Of a stretch of 64,000 nt of DNA, positions 33,405-42,408 are shown in pieces. Below the pieces are notes generated by a model. The model was not told the DNA's origin and did not search any database. It worked only from the letters and a program-made list of their open reading frames with translations. This DNA is from Streptomyces sp. Z26 (GTDB taxonomy: Bacteria; Actinomycetota; Actinomycetes; Streptomycetales; Streptomycetaceae): assembly GCF_003665095.1 (NCBI RefSeq), contig NZ_RCHV01000002.1, forward strand, positions 4,264,501 to 4,328,500, read 5' to 3'. The position numbers and the translations under genes are program-made. The first letter of the stretch is position 1; each line of letters opens with the position of its first letter.

Positions 33405-34223
33405 ATGACGCGGTACGGCGAGTGGATCGAGGTCAGGACGGGGGCCGCGGACGCCGGTTCCGGCGCGGGCGCCGCCCACGTCGCGGAGCTGGTGCTCGAC
33501 CGGCCCGCGGCGATGAACGCGGTCTCCACCGACCTGGCCCGCGCGCTCGCGGACGCCTGCGCGGACCTCGCGCGGGACACCTCCGTACGGGCCGTCGTGC
33601 TGACGTCCACGCACGAGCGCGCGTTCTGCGTCGGCGCGGACCTCAAGGAGCGCAACTCCTTCACCGACGCCGAGTTGGGCCGCCAGCGCCCGCACGCGCG
33701 CGCCGCGTACACGGGCGTGCTGGAGCTGCCCGTACCGACGATCGCCGCCGTCCACGGCTACGCGCTGGGCGGCGGCTTCGAGCTGGCGCTCTCCTGCGAC
33801 CTGATCGTGGCCGACCCCAGCGCCGTGGTCGGGCTGCCGGAGGTGTCGGTCGGGGTGATCCCCGGCGGCGGCGGTACGCAGCTGCTGCCGCGCCGGGTGG
33901 GCGCCGCGCGCGCGGCGGAGCTGATCTTCAGCGCGCGCCGCGTGGACGCCGCCGAGGCGCACGGGCTGGGGCTGGTGGACCGGCTGGTCGGCCCCGGCGA
34001 GGACCGTACGGAGGCGCTGGCGCTGGCCGCGGGCATCGCCGCCCACTCGCCGGTCGGGCTGCGCGCGGCGAAGCGGGCACTGCGTACGGGCTGGGGCACC
34101 GACCTCCGGGCCGGGCTGGAGATCGAGGACGCGGCGTGGCGCTCTGTCGCGTTCTCCGGGGACCGGGCGGAGGGCGTGGCCGCGTTCAACGAGAAGCGGA
34201 AGCCGGAGTGGCCCGGGGAGTGA
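33405..34223 (+). CDS. enoyl-CoA hydratase/isomerase
   Basis: 272 residues of the crotonase family. Both catalytic glutamates of true hydratases are present (GGGFELALSCD and GLPEVSVGVIPGGGG), along with the oxyanion segment AFCVGADLKERN. LLPRRVGAARAAELIFSARRVDAAEAHGLGLVDRLV is typical. The ATG follows GAGGAG at 7 bases. It probably acts in fatty-acid or branched-chain acyl-CoA breakdown; the specificity is not evident. Confidence 0.9.
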   Translation: MTRYGEWIEVRTGAADAGSGAGAAHVAELVLDRPAAMNAVSTDLARALADACADLARDTSVRAVVLTSTHERAFCVGADLKERNSFTDAELGRQRPHARAAYTGVLELPVPTIAAVHGYALGGGFELALSCDLIVADPSAVVGLPEVSVGVIPGGGGTQLLPRRVGAARAAELIFSARRVDAAEAHGLGLVDRLVGPGEDRTEALALAAGIAAHSPVGLRAAKRALRTGWGTDLRAGLEIEDAAWRSVAFSGDRAEGVAAFNEKRKPEWPGE

Positions 34224-34396
34224 CGGGCGGCGCGCGGCGGGGTCGGTCCGGGAGGTCCGGACGGGTCGCGGCGGCGCCCACCGTACGGCGCGTGCCGTAA
34301 CGGCTTACGCCGCTTGCCGCGCGCGGGCGTACGACGGGTGGAATACCCGGCGCGCGTGACACGGCGGAGGGTACCGAACGCTTCTAGGCTGGGCAC

Positions 34397-35602
34397 ATGG
34401 GAGAGGACGCGCGGCTGCGGGCGGCGGTGGAACTGGCGCAGGCCATGGCGGTGGCCCACACGTCGCGGGAGGTCGCGTACGCGGCGGCAGCGGGTGCCCG
34501 GGACGCGTTGGGCGGCGCGTTCGCGGCGGTGTCCGTGTGGGAACGCGAACGCGGGCGGCTGCGCGTACTGGCGAACGCGGGCACGCTCGCGGACGGCGAG
34601 GCGCGCCATCCGGCGGACGAGTCGTACCCGGTGCACGACTTCCCGGAGATCACCGGCTTCCCGCACGGCGAACCGGTGGGCGACGACGGGACGCCCCGCG
34701 CCTGGGTCGAGACGGCGGCGGGCGGCGCGGCCGAGGACACGGGTACGGCGGGCGGTACGGAAGGAGGCCCGGCGGGCGCCCCGTACGCGGGTGGCGGGCG
34801 CGCGGAGATGCTGCGCAGGCGCGGGCGGGCGTGCTGCGTGGTCGCGCCGATCGTGCTGCACGGGCGCGCGTGGGGCGAGTTGTACGTCGCCCGGAACACC
34901 GACGAGCCCGTCTTCCGGCGCGACGACGCCGACTTCGCGGCCGTACTCGCCGCGATCATCGCCGCCGGGATCGCGCAGAATGAGCGGCTGGAGGAGGTCC
35001 GGCGGCTCGCCTTCACCGACCCGCTCACGGGCCTCGCCAACCGCCGCGCCGTGGACGCGCGGCTGGAGGAGGCGATGGCGCTGCACCGTTCCGAGGCCGC
35101 CGTCGTCAGCCTCGCGGTGTGCGACATCAACGGTCTGAAGCGGGTCAACGACGAGTACGGGCACGCCGCCGGGGACCGGCTGCTGGAGCGCTTCGGCTCG
35201 GTGCTGTCGCTGTGCGGCGCGATGCTGCCGGGCGCGCTGGCGGCGCGGCTCGGCGGGGACGAGTTCTGCCTGCTCGCGGTGGGGCTGCCCGCCGACGAGG
35301 TGGTCCGCGCGGCGGACGAACTGTGCCGCCGGGCCGGGCGGTTGGAGTGGGGCGAGGGGGTCGCGTGCGGGGTCGCGTCGACGGGCGATCCGATCGGGCC
35401 CGTACGGTCGGCGCGGCGTCTGTTCCGGCTGGCGGACGCGGCGCAGTACCAGGCGAAGGCGGCTCGGGCGGAGAAGCCGGTGGTCGCGGGGCGGGAGGGG
35501 CCGCGGGACCCGGTCGTGCGGCTGGCGGACACCCCGGCGCGGCCGGGCGGGGAGCGGCCGGGGGGTGAGCGGAGGCGGTTCCGGGGGAGCGCCCCGCGTT
35601 GA
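34397..35602 (+). CDS. GAF-GGDEF diguanylate cyclase
   Basis: 401 residues. A GAF domain (about 5-200) is interrupted by a Gly/Thr/Ala-rich insertion near 105-130. The GGDEF domain (about 205-370) has FTDPLTGLANRRAVDARL, VCDINGLKRVNDEYGHAAGD and the intact active-site loop RLGGDEF. No RxxD product-inhibition site is found five residues before GGDEF. It is a soluble c-di-GMP synthase by prediction. A TAGGCT box ends 6 bases before the ATG, so the transcript may be leaderless. The C-terminal tail is Arg/Gly-rich. Confidence 0.9.
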   Translation: MGEDARLRAAVELAQAMAVAHTSREVAYAAAAGARDALGGAFAAVSVWERERGRLRVLANAGTLADGEARHPADESYPVHDFPEITGFPHGEPVGDDGTPRAWVETAAGGAAEDTGTAGGTEGGPAGAPYAGGGRAEMLRRRGRACCVVAPIVLHGRAWGELYVARNTDEPVFRRDDADFAAVLAAIIAAGIAQNERLEEVRRLAFTDPLTGLANRRAVDARLEEAMALHRSEAAVVSLAVCDINGLKRVNDEYGHAAGDRLLERFGSVLSLCGAMLPGALAARLGGDEFCLLAVGLPADEVVRAADELCRRAGRLEWGEGVACGVASTGDPIGPVRSARRLFRLADAAQYQAKAARAEKPVVAGREGPRDPVVRLADTPARPGGERPGGERRRFRGSAPR

Positions 35603-35678
35603 CGAATCGTTTCGGCGGAGCGTCGTCCGTGGCGTCGGCGGATCGTTCCGGCGCCGCGCGGTCCGCTCCGTACCGGCC

Positions 35679-35707
35679 GTGACAGAACGCGATTCACTCT
35701 CTAGGGT
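35679..35707 (+). promoter_or_regulatory. promoter of hutH
   Basis: GTGACA, a 17-base spacer, then TAGGGT. The -10 box ends 8 bases before the hutH ATG, which predicts a leaderless or near-leaderless transcript. Confidence 0.5.
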
Positions 35708-35715
35708 GCCTGAAT

Positions 35716-37305
35716 ATGAATATGCATACCGTGGTGGTGGAACCCTCCGGCGCCAGCGCCGAGGACGTTCTCGCCGTCGCCCGGGGCGGTGCCCGGGTCG
35801 AGCTGTCCCGGGCGACGCTGGACGCCGTCGCCGCCGCGCGCGGACACATCGAGGACCTGGCCGCCAAGCCCGAGCCCGTGTACGGCGTCTCCACCGGATT
35901 CGGCGCCCTCGCTGTCCGGCACATCAGCCCCGACCTGCGCGCCCGCCTCCAGCGCAACATCGTGCGCTCGCACGCCGCCGGGATGGGCCCGCGCGTGGAG
36001 CGCGAGGTGGTGCGCGCGCTCATGTTCCTGCGGCTGAAGACCGTCTGCTCCGGCCGTACGGGCGTCCGCCCCGAAGTGGCGCTCGCCATGGCCGACGTGC
36101 TCAACGCGGGCATCACGCCCGTCGTGCACGAGTACGGCTCCCTCGGCTGCTCCGGCGACCTCGCGCCCCTCTCGCACTGCGCGCTGACCCTCCTCGGCGA
36201 GGGCGACGCCGAGGGCCCGCCCGCCGACGGGTCGGCCGAAGGTGCCGTACGGCCCGCCGGTGAACTCCTCGCCGAGCACGGCATCGCCCCCGTCGAACTG
36301 CGCGAGAAGGAGGGCCTGGCCCTCCTCAACGGCACCGACGGGATGCTCGGCATGCTGGTCATGGCCTGCGCCGACCTGGCACGCCTGCTGACCTCCGCCG
36401 ACATCACCGCCGCGCTCACCATGGAGGCGCTGCTCGGCACGGACCGCGTGCTCGCGCCCGAGCTGCACGCCCTCCGCCCGCACCCCGGGCAGGCCGACAG
36501 CGCGGCCAACATGCTGAAGGTGCTGGCCGGTTCGGGCCTCACCGGGCACCACCAGGACGACGCCCCGCGCGTCCAGGACGCGTACTCGGTGCGCTGCGCC
36601 CCGCAGGTCGCGGGCGCCGTACGGGACACCCTCACGCACGCCCGTACGGTCGCGGCGCGCGAACTCGCCGCCGCCGTCGACAACCCCGTGGTGCTGCCCG
36701 ACGGCCGCGTGGAGTCCAACGGCAACTTCCACGGCGCGCCCGTCGCCTACGTGCTCGACTTCCTCGCCATCGCCGCCGCCGACCTCGGGTCGATCGCGGA
36801 GCGCCGTACGGACCGGCTGCTGGACAAGAACCGTTCGCACGGGCTGCCGCCGTTCCTCGCGCAGGACGCCGGGGTGGACTCGGGGCTGATGATCGCGCAG
36901 TACACGCAGGCGGCGCTGGTCAGCGAGATGAAGCGGCTCGCCGTGCCGTCCTCCGCCGACTCGATCCCGTCCTCCGCGATGCAGGAGGACCACGTGTCGA
37001 TGGGCTGGTCGGCGGCGCGCAAGCTGCGTACGGCCGTGGACAACCTGACGCGGATCATCGCCGTCGAGCTGTACGCGGCGGCGCGCGCCGTCGAACTGCG
37101 CGGCGCCGACGACGGGTCGGGCCGCGCCGCGCTGCCCGACCCCGCGCCCGCGTCGCGCGCGGTGCTCGCGGCGGCGCGTGCGGCCGGGGTGGCGGGCGCG
37201 GGCGGCGACCGCTTCCTGTCACCGGACCTGGCGGCGGCCGAGGAGTTCGTACGGAGCGGCGGGCTCGTCGCGGCGGCGGAGTCGGTGACCGGGCCGCTGG
37301 CCTGA
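35716..37305 (+). CDS. hutH: histidine ammonia-lyase
   Basis: 529 residues of the MIO-containing lyase family. It converts histidine to urocanate, the first step of histidine use. YGVSTGFG carries the catalytic Tyr. The MIO-forming tripeptide is Cys-Ser-Gly (GCSGDLAPLSH) instead of the common Ala-Ser-Gly. QDAYSVRCAPQVAG and SHGLPPFLAQDAGVDSGLM are conserved. Tandem in-frame ATG codons begin the protein. There are no other hut genes nearby, as usual in Streptomyces, where hut genes are scattered. Confidence 0.95.
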   Translation: MNMHTVVVEPSGASAEDVLAVARGGARVELSRATLDAVAAARGHIEDLAAKPEPVYGVSTGFGALAVRHISPDLRARLQRNIVRSHAAGMGPRVEREVVRALMFLRLKTVCSGRTGVRPEVALAMADVLNAGITPVVHEYGSLGCSGDLAPLSHCALTLLGEGDAEGPPADGSAEGAVRPAGELLAEHGIAPVELREKEGLALLNGTDGMLGMLVMACADLARLLTSADITAALTMEALLGTDRVLAPELHALRPHPGQADSAANMLKVLAGSGLTGHHQDDAPRVQDAYSVRCAPQVAGAVRDTLTHARTVAARELAAAVDNPVVLPDGRVESNGNFHGAPVAYVLDFLAIAAADLGSIAERRTDRLLDKNRSHGLPPFLAQDAGVDSGLMIAQYTQAALVSEMKRLAVPSSADSIPSSAMQEDHVSMGWSAARKLRTAVDNLTRIIAVELYAAARAVELRGADDGSGRAALPDPAPASRAVLAAARAAGVAGAGGDRFLSPDLAAAEEFVRSGGLVAAAESVTGPLA

Positions 37306-37312
37306 GCACGCG

Positions 37313-37359
37313 GTACGGGCGGGCGTCCGGGGCGTGGTGCCCGGGGCGCCCGCCCGTAC
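37313..37359. terminator. bidirectional hairpin after hutH
   Basis: A 16-base stem with one G-U pair and a loop of about 14 bases, between hutH and the convergent small membrane protein gene. Confidence 0.7.
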
Positions 37360-37419
37360 GTGGTGCGTGCGTTGGTACGTGCGCGCGTTGGCGCGTGCGG
37401 TGCCGGTGGTGGTGCGCGG

Positions 37420-37839
37420 TTACGCGGCGCCGCGCCGCCCGGCGCGTACGGCGAGCAGGCCGGTGAGCCCGACGGCGCCGGCGGCCGTCCCCACGAGGAC
37501 GGACGTCGGCACACCGCCGGAGCCCTCCTCCGTCTCCCCGGCCGCTCCGTCCGTCCACTGCTCCGTGGAGCCGTGGTCGCGGTCGGAACCGGAACCGGAA
37601 CTGGAACCGGGGTCGGGGTCGGACGCGGCCGAGGAGTCCGACGCGTCCGAGGCCGATCTGGCGTGTGTGACGGGCCCGTTGTCCGTGGCGGTGCGCACGT
37701 GATGCGTCGTGCCGGTCGAGTTGACGTCCGGTGAGGTGTCCGCCGACGGCAGGAACGCGACGGCGAACAGCGCCCCCGCCGCGACGACCGCGGTGGCCAG
37801 CGGCCTGCGGTGAGCGGCTGCGGTGGGCGGTATGGGCAC
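37420..37839 (-). CDS. small surface protein with two membrane helices
   Basis: 139 residues: an N-terminal hydrophobic segment (ATAVVAAGALFAVAFL), a long Ser/Asp/Gly/Thr-rich linker, and a C-terminal helix (SVLVGTAAGAVGLTGLLAV) followed by Arg residues. The organisation resembles cell-wall or membrane-anchored linkers, but no LPxTG/LAxTG sorting motif is present. Function unknown. Confidence 0.65.
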   Translation of the reverse strand: MPIPPTAAAHRRPLATAVVAAGALFAVAFLPSADTSPDVNSTGTTHHVRTATDNGPVTHARSASDASDSSAASDPDPGSSSGSGSDRDHGSTEQWTDGAAGETEEGSGGVPTSVLVGTAAGAVGLTGLLAVRAGRRGAA

Positions 37840-38341
37840 GGGGAGCCCCCTAGCTGCGAGTAGGCAGTGCGGGGGCCGATGTTAGTGATACCGCGCGGCA
37901 GGGCAAAGGCGCGGTGCCCCGAGCCGCGCGCCCCCGCGGCCGAACGGGCCCCCGTACGCTCCGCATATGCCACATGTGCCGTCCGTGAGCGCCGGACCCG
38001 TCCCGTGATGTCGTACATGTGTGGTATGTCGGCGCCGGGAAAGTGTGACATGGGCGACGTCGCGCAAGTGCGGCGCGAGGTGTAGCCGGGGGACGACCGG
38101 GCACGCGATCCGGAGTCCGGAACGGCCGTCGCCCGTCTCCGACTCCGCGAACCCCCGCGGTCCGCGGGTCACGATCTGGTGTCCTGCCCCACACTTTGCG
38201 CCGAGGTGGAACGGATCACAGCGCCGCTGCGTATTGATGGGTACAGCTGGGATACGCTTGTCCGGTTTTCGCCGGTACGGGGTGTACGGCGGCAGGGGTT
38301 CTGGGACTCTTGGACTCGGCAATCAGATGGGGAAGTGTGTG
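37840..38341. other. 502-base intergenic region upstream of the L,D-transpeptidase
   Basis: No supported gene. The left part carries an imperfect inverted relationship between CATATGCCACATGTG (37965-37979) and ACATGTGTGGTATG (38016-38029). The right part is a long leader to the transpeptidase gene. Codon composition in all frames is unlike neighbouring genes. Confidence 0.5.
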
Positions 38342-39604
38342 ATGAAGGTGGGGAAGCACCGCAGGGCCGTGACGGCGGCGGCGATGCTGCTGAGCGGTGC
38401 GCTGGCACTGACCGCCTGCGGCGGCGACGACGGTGACGGCGACGGGGGCAAGGACGGCAAGGACAAGTCCAACTCCCAGAGCAGCGCTGACAAGGCGGCC
38501 GCCGAGGAGTCGTCCGACGCGCGAATAACCATCGATCCCAAGGACGGCGAGTCCGGCGCGAGCATCAACTCGGGCGGCAAGGTCGCGGTCAAGGACGGCA
38601 AGCTCACCGACGTCACCATGACGGCCGCGCAGTCCGGGACCGAGATCCCGGGCGAGATCGCCGGTGACGGCACGTCGTGGAAGCCCACCGGTGCCCTGGA
38701 GCGGGCCACGCGGTACGTGATCAAGGCCGTGGCGGAGGACGGGGACGGCCGCGAGGCGCACGAGACCTCGACGTTCACCACCGTCTCCCCGGAGAACAGC
38801 TTCATCGGTTACTTCACGCCGGACGACGGCAAGACCGTCGGCGTGGGCATGCCAGTGTCGATCAACTTCGACAAGCCGGTCACCAACAAGAAGGAAGTCC
38901 AGTCGGCGATCAAGGTCGACACCACGAGCGGCCAGCAGGTCGTGGGGCACTGGTTCAGTGACACCCGGATCGACTTCCGCCCCGAGGACTACTGGAAGTC
39001 CGGCTCCAAGGTCACGGTCGACCTCGCGCTGGACGGCGTGGACGCCGCCGAGGGCGTCACCGGCGTGCAGGACAAGGAGTTCTCCTTCAACGTCGGCCGT
39101 TCGCAGGTCAGCACCGTGGACGCGGAGTCCAAGAAGATGACCGTCGTCCGCGACGGCAAGACGGTCAAGACCGTGCAGATCTCCGCGGGCAACGCCGAGA
39201 ACCCCACGTACAACGGGGAGATGGTGATCTCCGAGAAGTACAAGGAGACCCGGATGAACGGCGCGACGGTCGGCTTCACGGACGACGACGGCAAGGGCGA
39301 GTACGACATCAAGGACGTACCGCACGCCATGCGCCTCTCCACCTCCGGCACGTTCATCCACGGCAACTACTGGGGCGCGGACTCGATCTTCGGCTCCGTC
39401 AACACCAGCCACGGCTGCGTGGGTCTGAACGACGTGAAGGGCGCGGGCGACTCCAAGCAGGACGGCGCCTGGTTCTACGAGAACTCGATGATCGGCGACG
39501 TCGTCATCGTCAAGAACTCGCCCGACAAGGAGATCAAGCCGGACAACGGCCTCAACGGCTGGAACATGTCCTGGTCCGAGTGGCAGGCGGGCTCCGCGGC
39601 CTGA
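38342..39604 (+). CDS. L,D-transpeptidase lipoprotein
   Basis: 420 residues. Lipobox ALTACGG near residue 22, then an Asp/Lys/Ser linker, two Ig-like domains (about 60-270), and a YkuD catalytic domain (about 275-400) with the active-site motif HGNYW...NTSHGCVGL (His and nucleophilic Cys). It makes 3-3 cross-links in peptidoglycan outside the membrane. The ATG at 38342 follows GGGGAAG at good spacing; an upstream ATG at 38327 would add five residues. Codon use is less extreme (many Lys/Asp codons) than its neighbours. Confidence 0.93.
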   Translation: MKVGKHRRAVTAAAMLLSGALALTACGGDDGDGDGGKDGKDKSNSQSSADKAAAEESSDARITIDPKDGESGASINSGGKVAVKDGKLTDVTMTAAQSGTEIPGEIAGDGTSWKPTGALERATRYVIKAVAEDGDGREAHETSTFTTVSPENSFIGYFTPDDGKTVGVGMPVSINFDKPVTNKKEVQSAIKVDTTSGQQVVGHWFSDTRIDFRPEDYWKSGSKVTVDLALDGVDAAEGVTGVQDKEFSFNVGRSQVSTVDAESKKMTVVRDGKTVKTVQISAGNAENPTYNGEMVISEKYKETRMNGATVGFTDDDGKGEYDIKDVPHAMRLSTSGTFIHGNYWGADSIFGSVNTSHGCVGLNDVKGAGDSKQDGAWFYENSMIGDVVIVKNSPDKEIKPDNGLNGWNMSWSEWQAGSAA

Positions 39605-39672
39605 TCCGCGAGGGCGCCGACGTACGGCCCGACCTGACGGCGCCGACGTACGGCACCGGCGCACAGCGCGTA

Positions 39673-39716
39673 CGGGAGGCGGGGCACGGGAGTCGACTCC
39701 CGTGCCCCGCTTCCCG
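39673..39716. terminator. bidirectional hairpin after the L,D-transpeptidase
   Basis: Arms of 22 bases with a single G-U position and no spacer, centred on GTCGAC, between two convergent genes. Confidence 0.85.
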
Positions 39717-39754
39717 TTCGTGCCTGTGGACTCCTGCGTCCGTGGCCGTACGTG

Positions 39755-40312
39755 TCAGTGGCCCGCCAACGCGCCGGTGTCCCGCGCGAACTCCCGCAGG
39801 AACGCGTCGTCGAACGCGTGCAGGTCGTCCGGCTTCCGGCTCGTCACCAGCGTGTTGGAGCCGCCCCGGCAGACGAACACCTCCTCGTCGACCCAGGTGG
39901 CGCCCGCGTTGCGGAGGTCCGTCTGGAGGCTCGGCCAGGACGTGAGCGTACGGCCGCGTACGACGTCCGCCTCGATCAGCGTCCACGGCGCGTGGCAGAT
40001 CGCCGCGACGGGCTTGCCCGCGTCGAAGAAGCCCTTCACGAACCGTACGGCGTCGGCGTCGGCGCGCAGCGCGTCCGGGTTGGCGACGCCTCCGGGCAGC
40101 ACCAGACCGTCGTACTCGTCGACGCACGCGTCGTCCACGGTCTGGTCCACGGCGTACGTGTTGGCCTTGTCGAGGTGGTGGAACGCCTGCACCCGGCCCT
40201 CCGTCGTGGAGACCAGACGCGGGGTTCCGCCGCTCTCGACCACCGCTCGCCACGGATCGGTGAGTTCCATCTGTTCGACCCCCGCGGGGGCCACGAGAAA
40301 GGCGATCTTCAC
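39755..40312 (-). CDS. DJ-1/PfpI family protein
   Basis: 185 residues. Catalytic-type Cys in AAICHAPWTL (nucleophile elbow), VLPGGVANPD and the conserved Glu region IAFLVAPAGVEQMEL. Such proteins are glyoxalase/deglycase-like or stress proteins. The GTG at 40312 (VKIAFLV) is preferred to the GTG at 40321, because GGAGAGGAG then lies 8 bases upstream. No clear operon partner. Confidence 0.88.
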   Translation of the reverse strand: MKIAFLVAPAGVEQMELTDPWRAVVESGGTPRLVSTTEGRVQAFHHLDKANTYAVDQTVDDACVDEYDGLVLPGGVANPDALRADADAVRFVKGFFDAGKPVAAICHAPWTLIEADVVRGRTLTSWPSLQTDLRNAGATWVDEEVFVCRGGSNTLVTSRKPDDLHAFDDAFLREFARDTGALAGH

Positions 40313-40469
40313 GATCGTCACTCCTCTCCGGCTCGTCAGGCTGCGGTTTCCGTCGGTGGCGGGTGTCCCGTACGCGCCAGGTCATGCACACGAACGTCCC
40401 CACCGGCCCGGCGGCCGGGCGTACGGTGACCGCGGCGGGGGCGCGGAGCGCGGGTGAGAGGGGTTCGGG

Positions 40470-41351
40470 GTGGCGGAGCGTACCGACTGGACGGCCGTGT
40501 TCGACGACGGCTACACGCGGCAGCGGCGGCGGGACACGCGGCGGCGGGTGTGGCGGGAGGTGTACGGCGACGAGTACCCGGAGGGTGCCGACCCGTACAG
40601 CTACACGACGCGCACCGAGCTGGCCCGTATCGCGGCGGAGGTCCGCGTCGGGCGCGGCGGGCTGCTCGTCGACCTGGGGTGCGGGCGGGGCGGCACCGGG
40701 CTGACGGTGGCGGCGGCGCTGGCGGGCGCGGGTACGGCGGGTGCGCGTGCCGGTGCGGGTGCCGGTGCCGGTACGACGGGTGCGGGCGGGGCGGATACGG
40801 ATACGGGTGCGGACGTGCGGCTGCTCGGGCTGGACATCTCCGAGGTGGCGCTGCGCGAGGCCCGTACGGCCGTGGCCCGCTTCCCCGGCCTGGACCCCGC
40901 CCACGTCACCTACCGGCGGGGCGAGTTCGCGGCGACGGGGCTGCCGGACGGCGCCGCGGACGCCGTGATGAGCGTCGACGCGCTGACCTTCGCCCCCGAC
41001 AAACAGCGGGCGCTCGACGAGGTGTTCCGCGTCCTCGCCCCCGGCGGCCGGGCCGTCTTCACCAGCTGGGACTACGACCGCACCCCGGACGACCGCCCAC
41101 CCCAAGTCCCGGACCACCGGCCGCTGTTGACGCGCGCGGGCTTCACCGTACGGGCGTACGAGGAGACCCCGCACTGGCGGCGGCGGATGCGGGCCGTCAG
41201 CCACGGCCTGATCGCGCACCGCGACGGGCTCGCGGCGGAGGAGGGGCCGGAGGCGGCCGACGCGGTGGTCGCCTCGGTGCGGCACCAACTGGCGTACCAG
41301 ATCCCGCTGATGTCGCGCCGGGTGCTGGCCGTCGCCGAACGGCGGCCCTGA
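40470..41351 (+). CDS. SAM-dependent methyltransferase
   Basis: 293 residues, class I fold. Motif I is LLVDLGCGRGGTGLT, motif II LLGLDISEVALREA, and the post-I region DAVMSVDALTFAPDKQRALDEVFRVLAPGGRAVFTSW. Between motif I and motif II an Ala/Gly/Thr low-complexity insertion of about 30 residues is encoded by GGTGC/GGTAC-type repeats. The substrate is unknown. It has a GTG start. Confidence 0.88.
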   Translation: MAERTDWTAVFDDGYTRQRRRDTRRRVWREVYGDEYPEGADPYSYTTRTELARIAAEVRVGRGGLLVDLGCGRGGTGLTVAAALAGAGTAGARAGAGAGAGTTGAGGADTDTGADVRLLGLDISEVALREARTAVARFPGLDPAHVTYRRGEFAATGLPDGAADAVMSVDALTFAPDKQRALDEVFRVLAPGGRAVFTSWDYDRTPDDRPPQVPDHRPLLTRAGFTVRAYEETPHWRRRMRAVSHGLIAHRDGLAAEEGPEAADAVVASVRHQLAYQIPLMSRRVLAVAERRP

Positions 41352-41733
41352 CCACCGCGCCCGACCGCCCGCCACCCGCCTCCGTGCGCACCGCGCGCTG
41401 CCCCCGCAGTGGTCGTCAAGGCCCGCCCAGTGGCGGTGAGTTGGCGGGCGATGAGCCTCCAGGCGCTGAGCGGGGCCGGGCGGTGTGCCCGGAGGACCCC
41501 GGCGGCGGATGGAGCGACTTCCTGTGGGCGTACGCCGGTACGAGCACGTCCGGTGGACCGCGCTCCCGGACGCGCTGGCGGACGCGGGCGGGGCGAACCG
41601 GACTTCACGCACCAAGTCTGAGGAAACACCTGCCCGTTGGGCGCGGGCGCCGGGGCGCGGGGGAGTGACGGGTAGACCTCGGAGCGTAGGCGACGGAGGG
41701 CGCCGCCCCGCCCCCACCTGGAAGGAGACCTCC
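41352..41733. other. 382-base intergenic region
   Basis: I see no gene I can support. Open frames exist but have no family resemblance. The right end holds the ribosome-binding site GAAGGAGACC of the next gene. Confidence 0.5.
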
Positions 41734-42357
41734 ATGTCGCGAACGGGACGCGGACCACGGCACCGCGGTCGGCTCCGGCGGGGACTGACGGGCGTCGCGG
41801 GCGGCCTGCTCGTCCTCGGCAGCGTGTCCGCCACGGCGTACGCGGGGGAGTACGCGCCGGAGCCCGCTCCCTCGTCGGAGCCGGACGGGGAGCACCGGGC
41901 GAACGCCGAACTCCTCGGCGCCTGCGCGGTCCCGCCCGAACACGACCCCGCGATCATCGACACCGTCCACCAGGTCGCCCTCGACCACCAGGTCACCCCG
42001 AAGGTGCTGCTGGCCGCCTTCGAGGCGGGCTGGGTCGAGTCCCACATGCACAACCTCGACTGCGGCGACAAGGACTCCCTCGGCGTCTTCCAGCAGCGCC
42101 CGAGCGCGGGCTGGGGCACGCCGGAGCAGATCACGGACCCGGTGTACGCGACGGCCGGATTCCTCGAACAGGCCGTCCGCAACGACGCCCGGAACCCCGC
42201 CTACACCCCCGGCCAGCTCGCCCAGAGCGTCCAGCGCTCGGCGTTCCCCGACCGCTACGACCAGAGCGAGGCCAAGGCCCGCGAGCTGATCGCGATCGCC
42301 GGACGGACGGCGGGCACGCGTACGGCAGCCGGTACCGCCGCGCGTACCTCCGGCTGA
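41734..42357 (+). CDS. secreted lysozyme/transglycosylase-like protein
   Basis: 207 residues. A twin-Arg-containing basic leader and hydrophobic stretch (LTGVAGGLLVLGSVSATAYA) form a signal peptide. The mature domain has a goose-type or SLT-like arrangement: VLLAAFEAGWVESHMHNLDCGDKDSLGVFQQRP (likely catalytic Glu in WVES) and YATAGFLEQAVRN. It probably cuts or binds peptidoglycan. The ATG at 41734 has a strong ribosome-binding site. Confidence 0.8.
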   Translation: MSRTGRGPRHRGRLRRGLTGVAGGLLVLGSVSATAYAGEYAPEPAPSSEPDGEHRANAELLGACAVPPEHDPAIIDTVHQVALDHQVTPKVLLAAFEAGWVESHMHNLDCGDKDSLGVFQQRPSAGWGTPEQITDPVYATAGFLEQAVRNDARNPAYTPGQLAQSVQRSAFPDRYDQSEAKARELIAIAGRTAGTRTAAGTAARTSG

Positions 42358-42360
42358 GCC

Positions 42361-42405
42361 GCGCGCGTCGACCGGCCGCCCGTACGTACGGGCCGGGGCG
42401 CGCGC
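42361..42405. terminator. bidirectional hairpin between convergent genes
   Basis: Central perfect palindrome CCCGTACGTACGGG with additional outer arms GCGCGCG/CGCGCGC, between the lysozyme-like gene and the YqeB-like gene. Confidence 0.7.
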
Positions 42406-42408
42406 CGT

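Noticed and set aside
37882..38322. Open frame on the minus strand in the transpeptidase leader.
   Set aside because: Composition is unlike coding DNA of this genome and it has no recognisable domain.
41409..41621. Small open frames between the methyltransferase and lysozyme-like genes.
   Set aside because: No ribosome-binding site, weak codon bias and no family resemblance.
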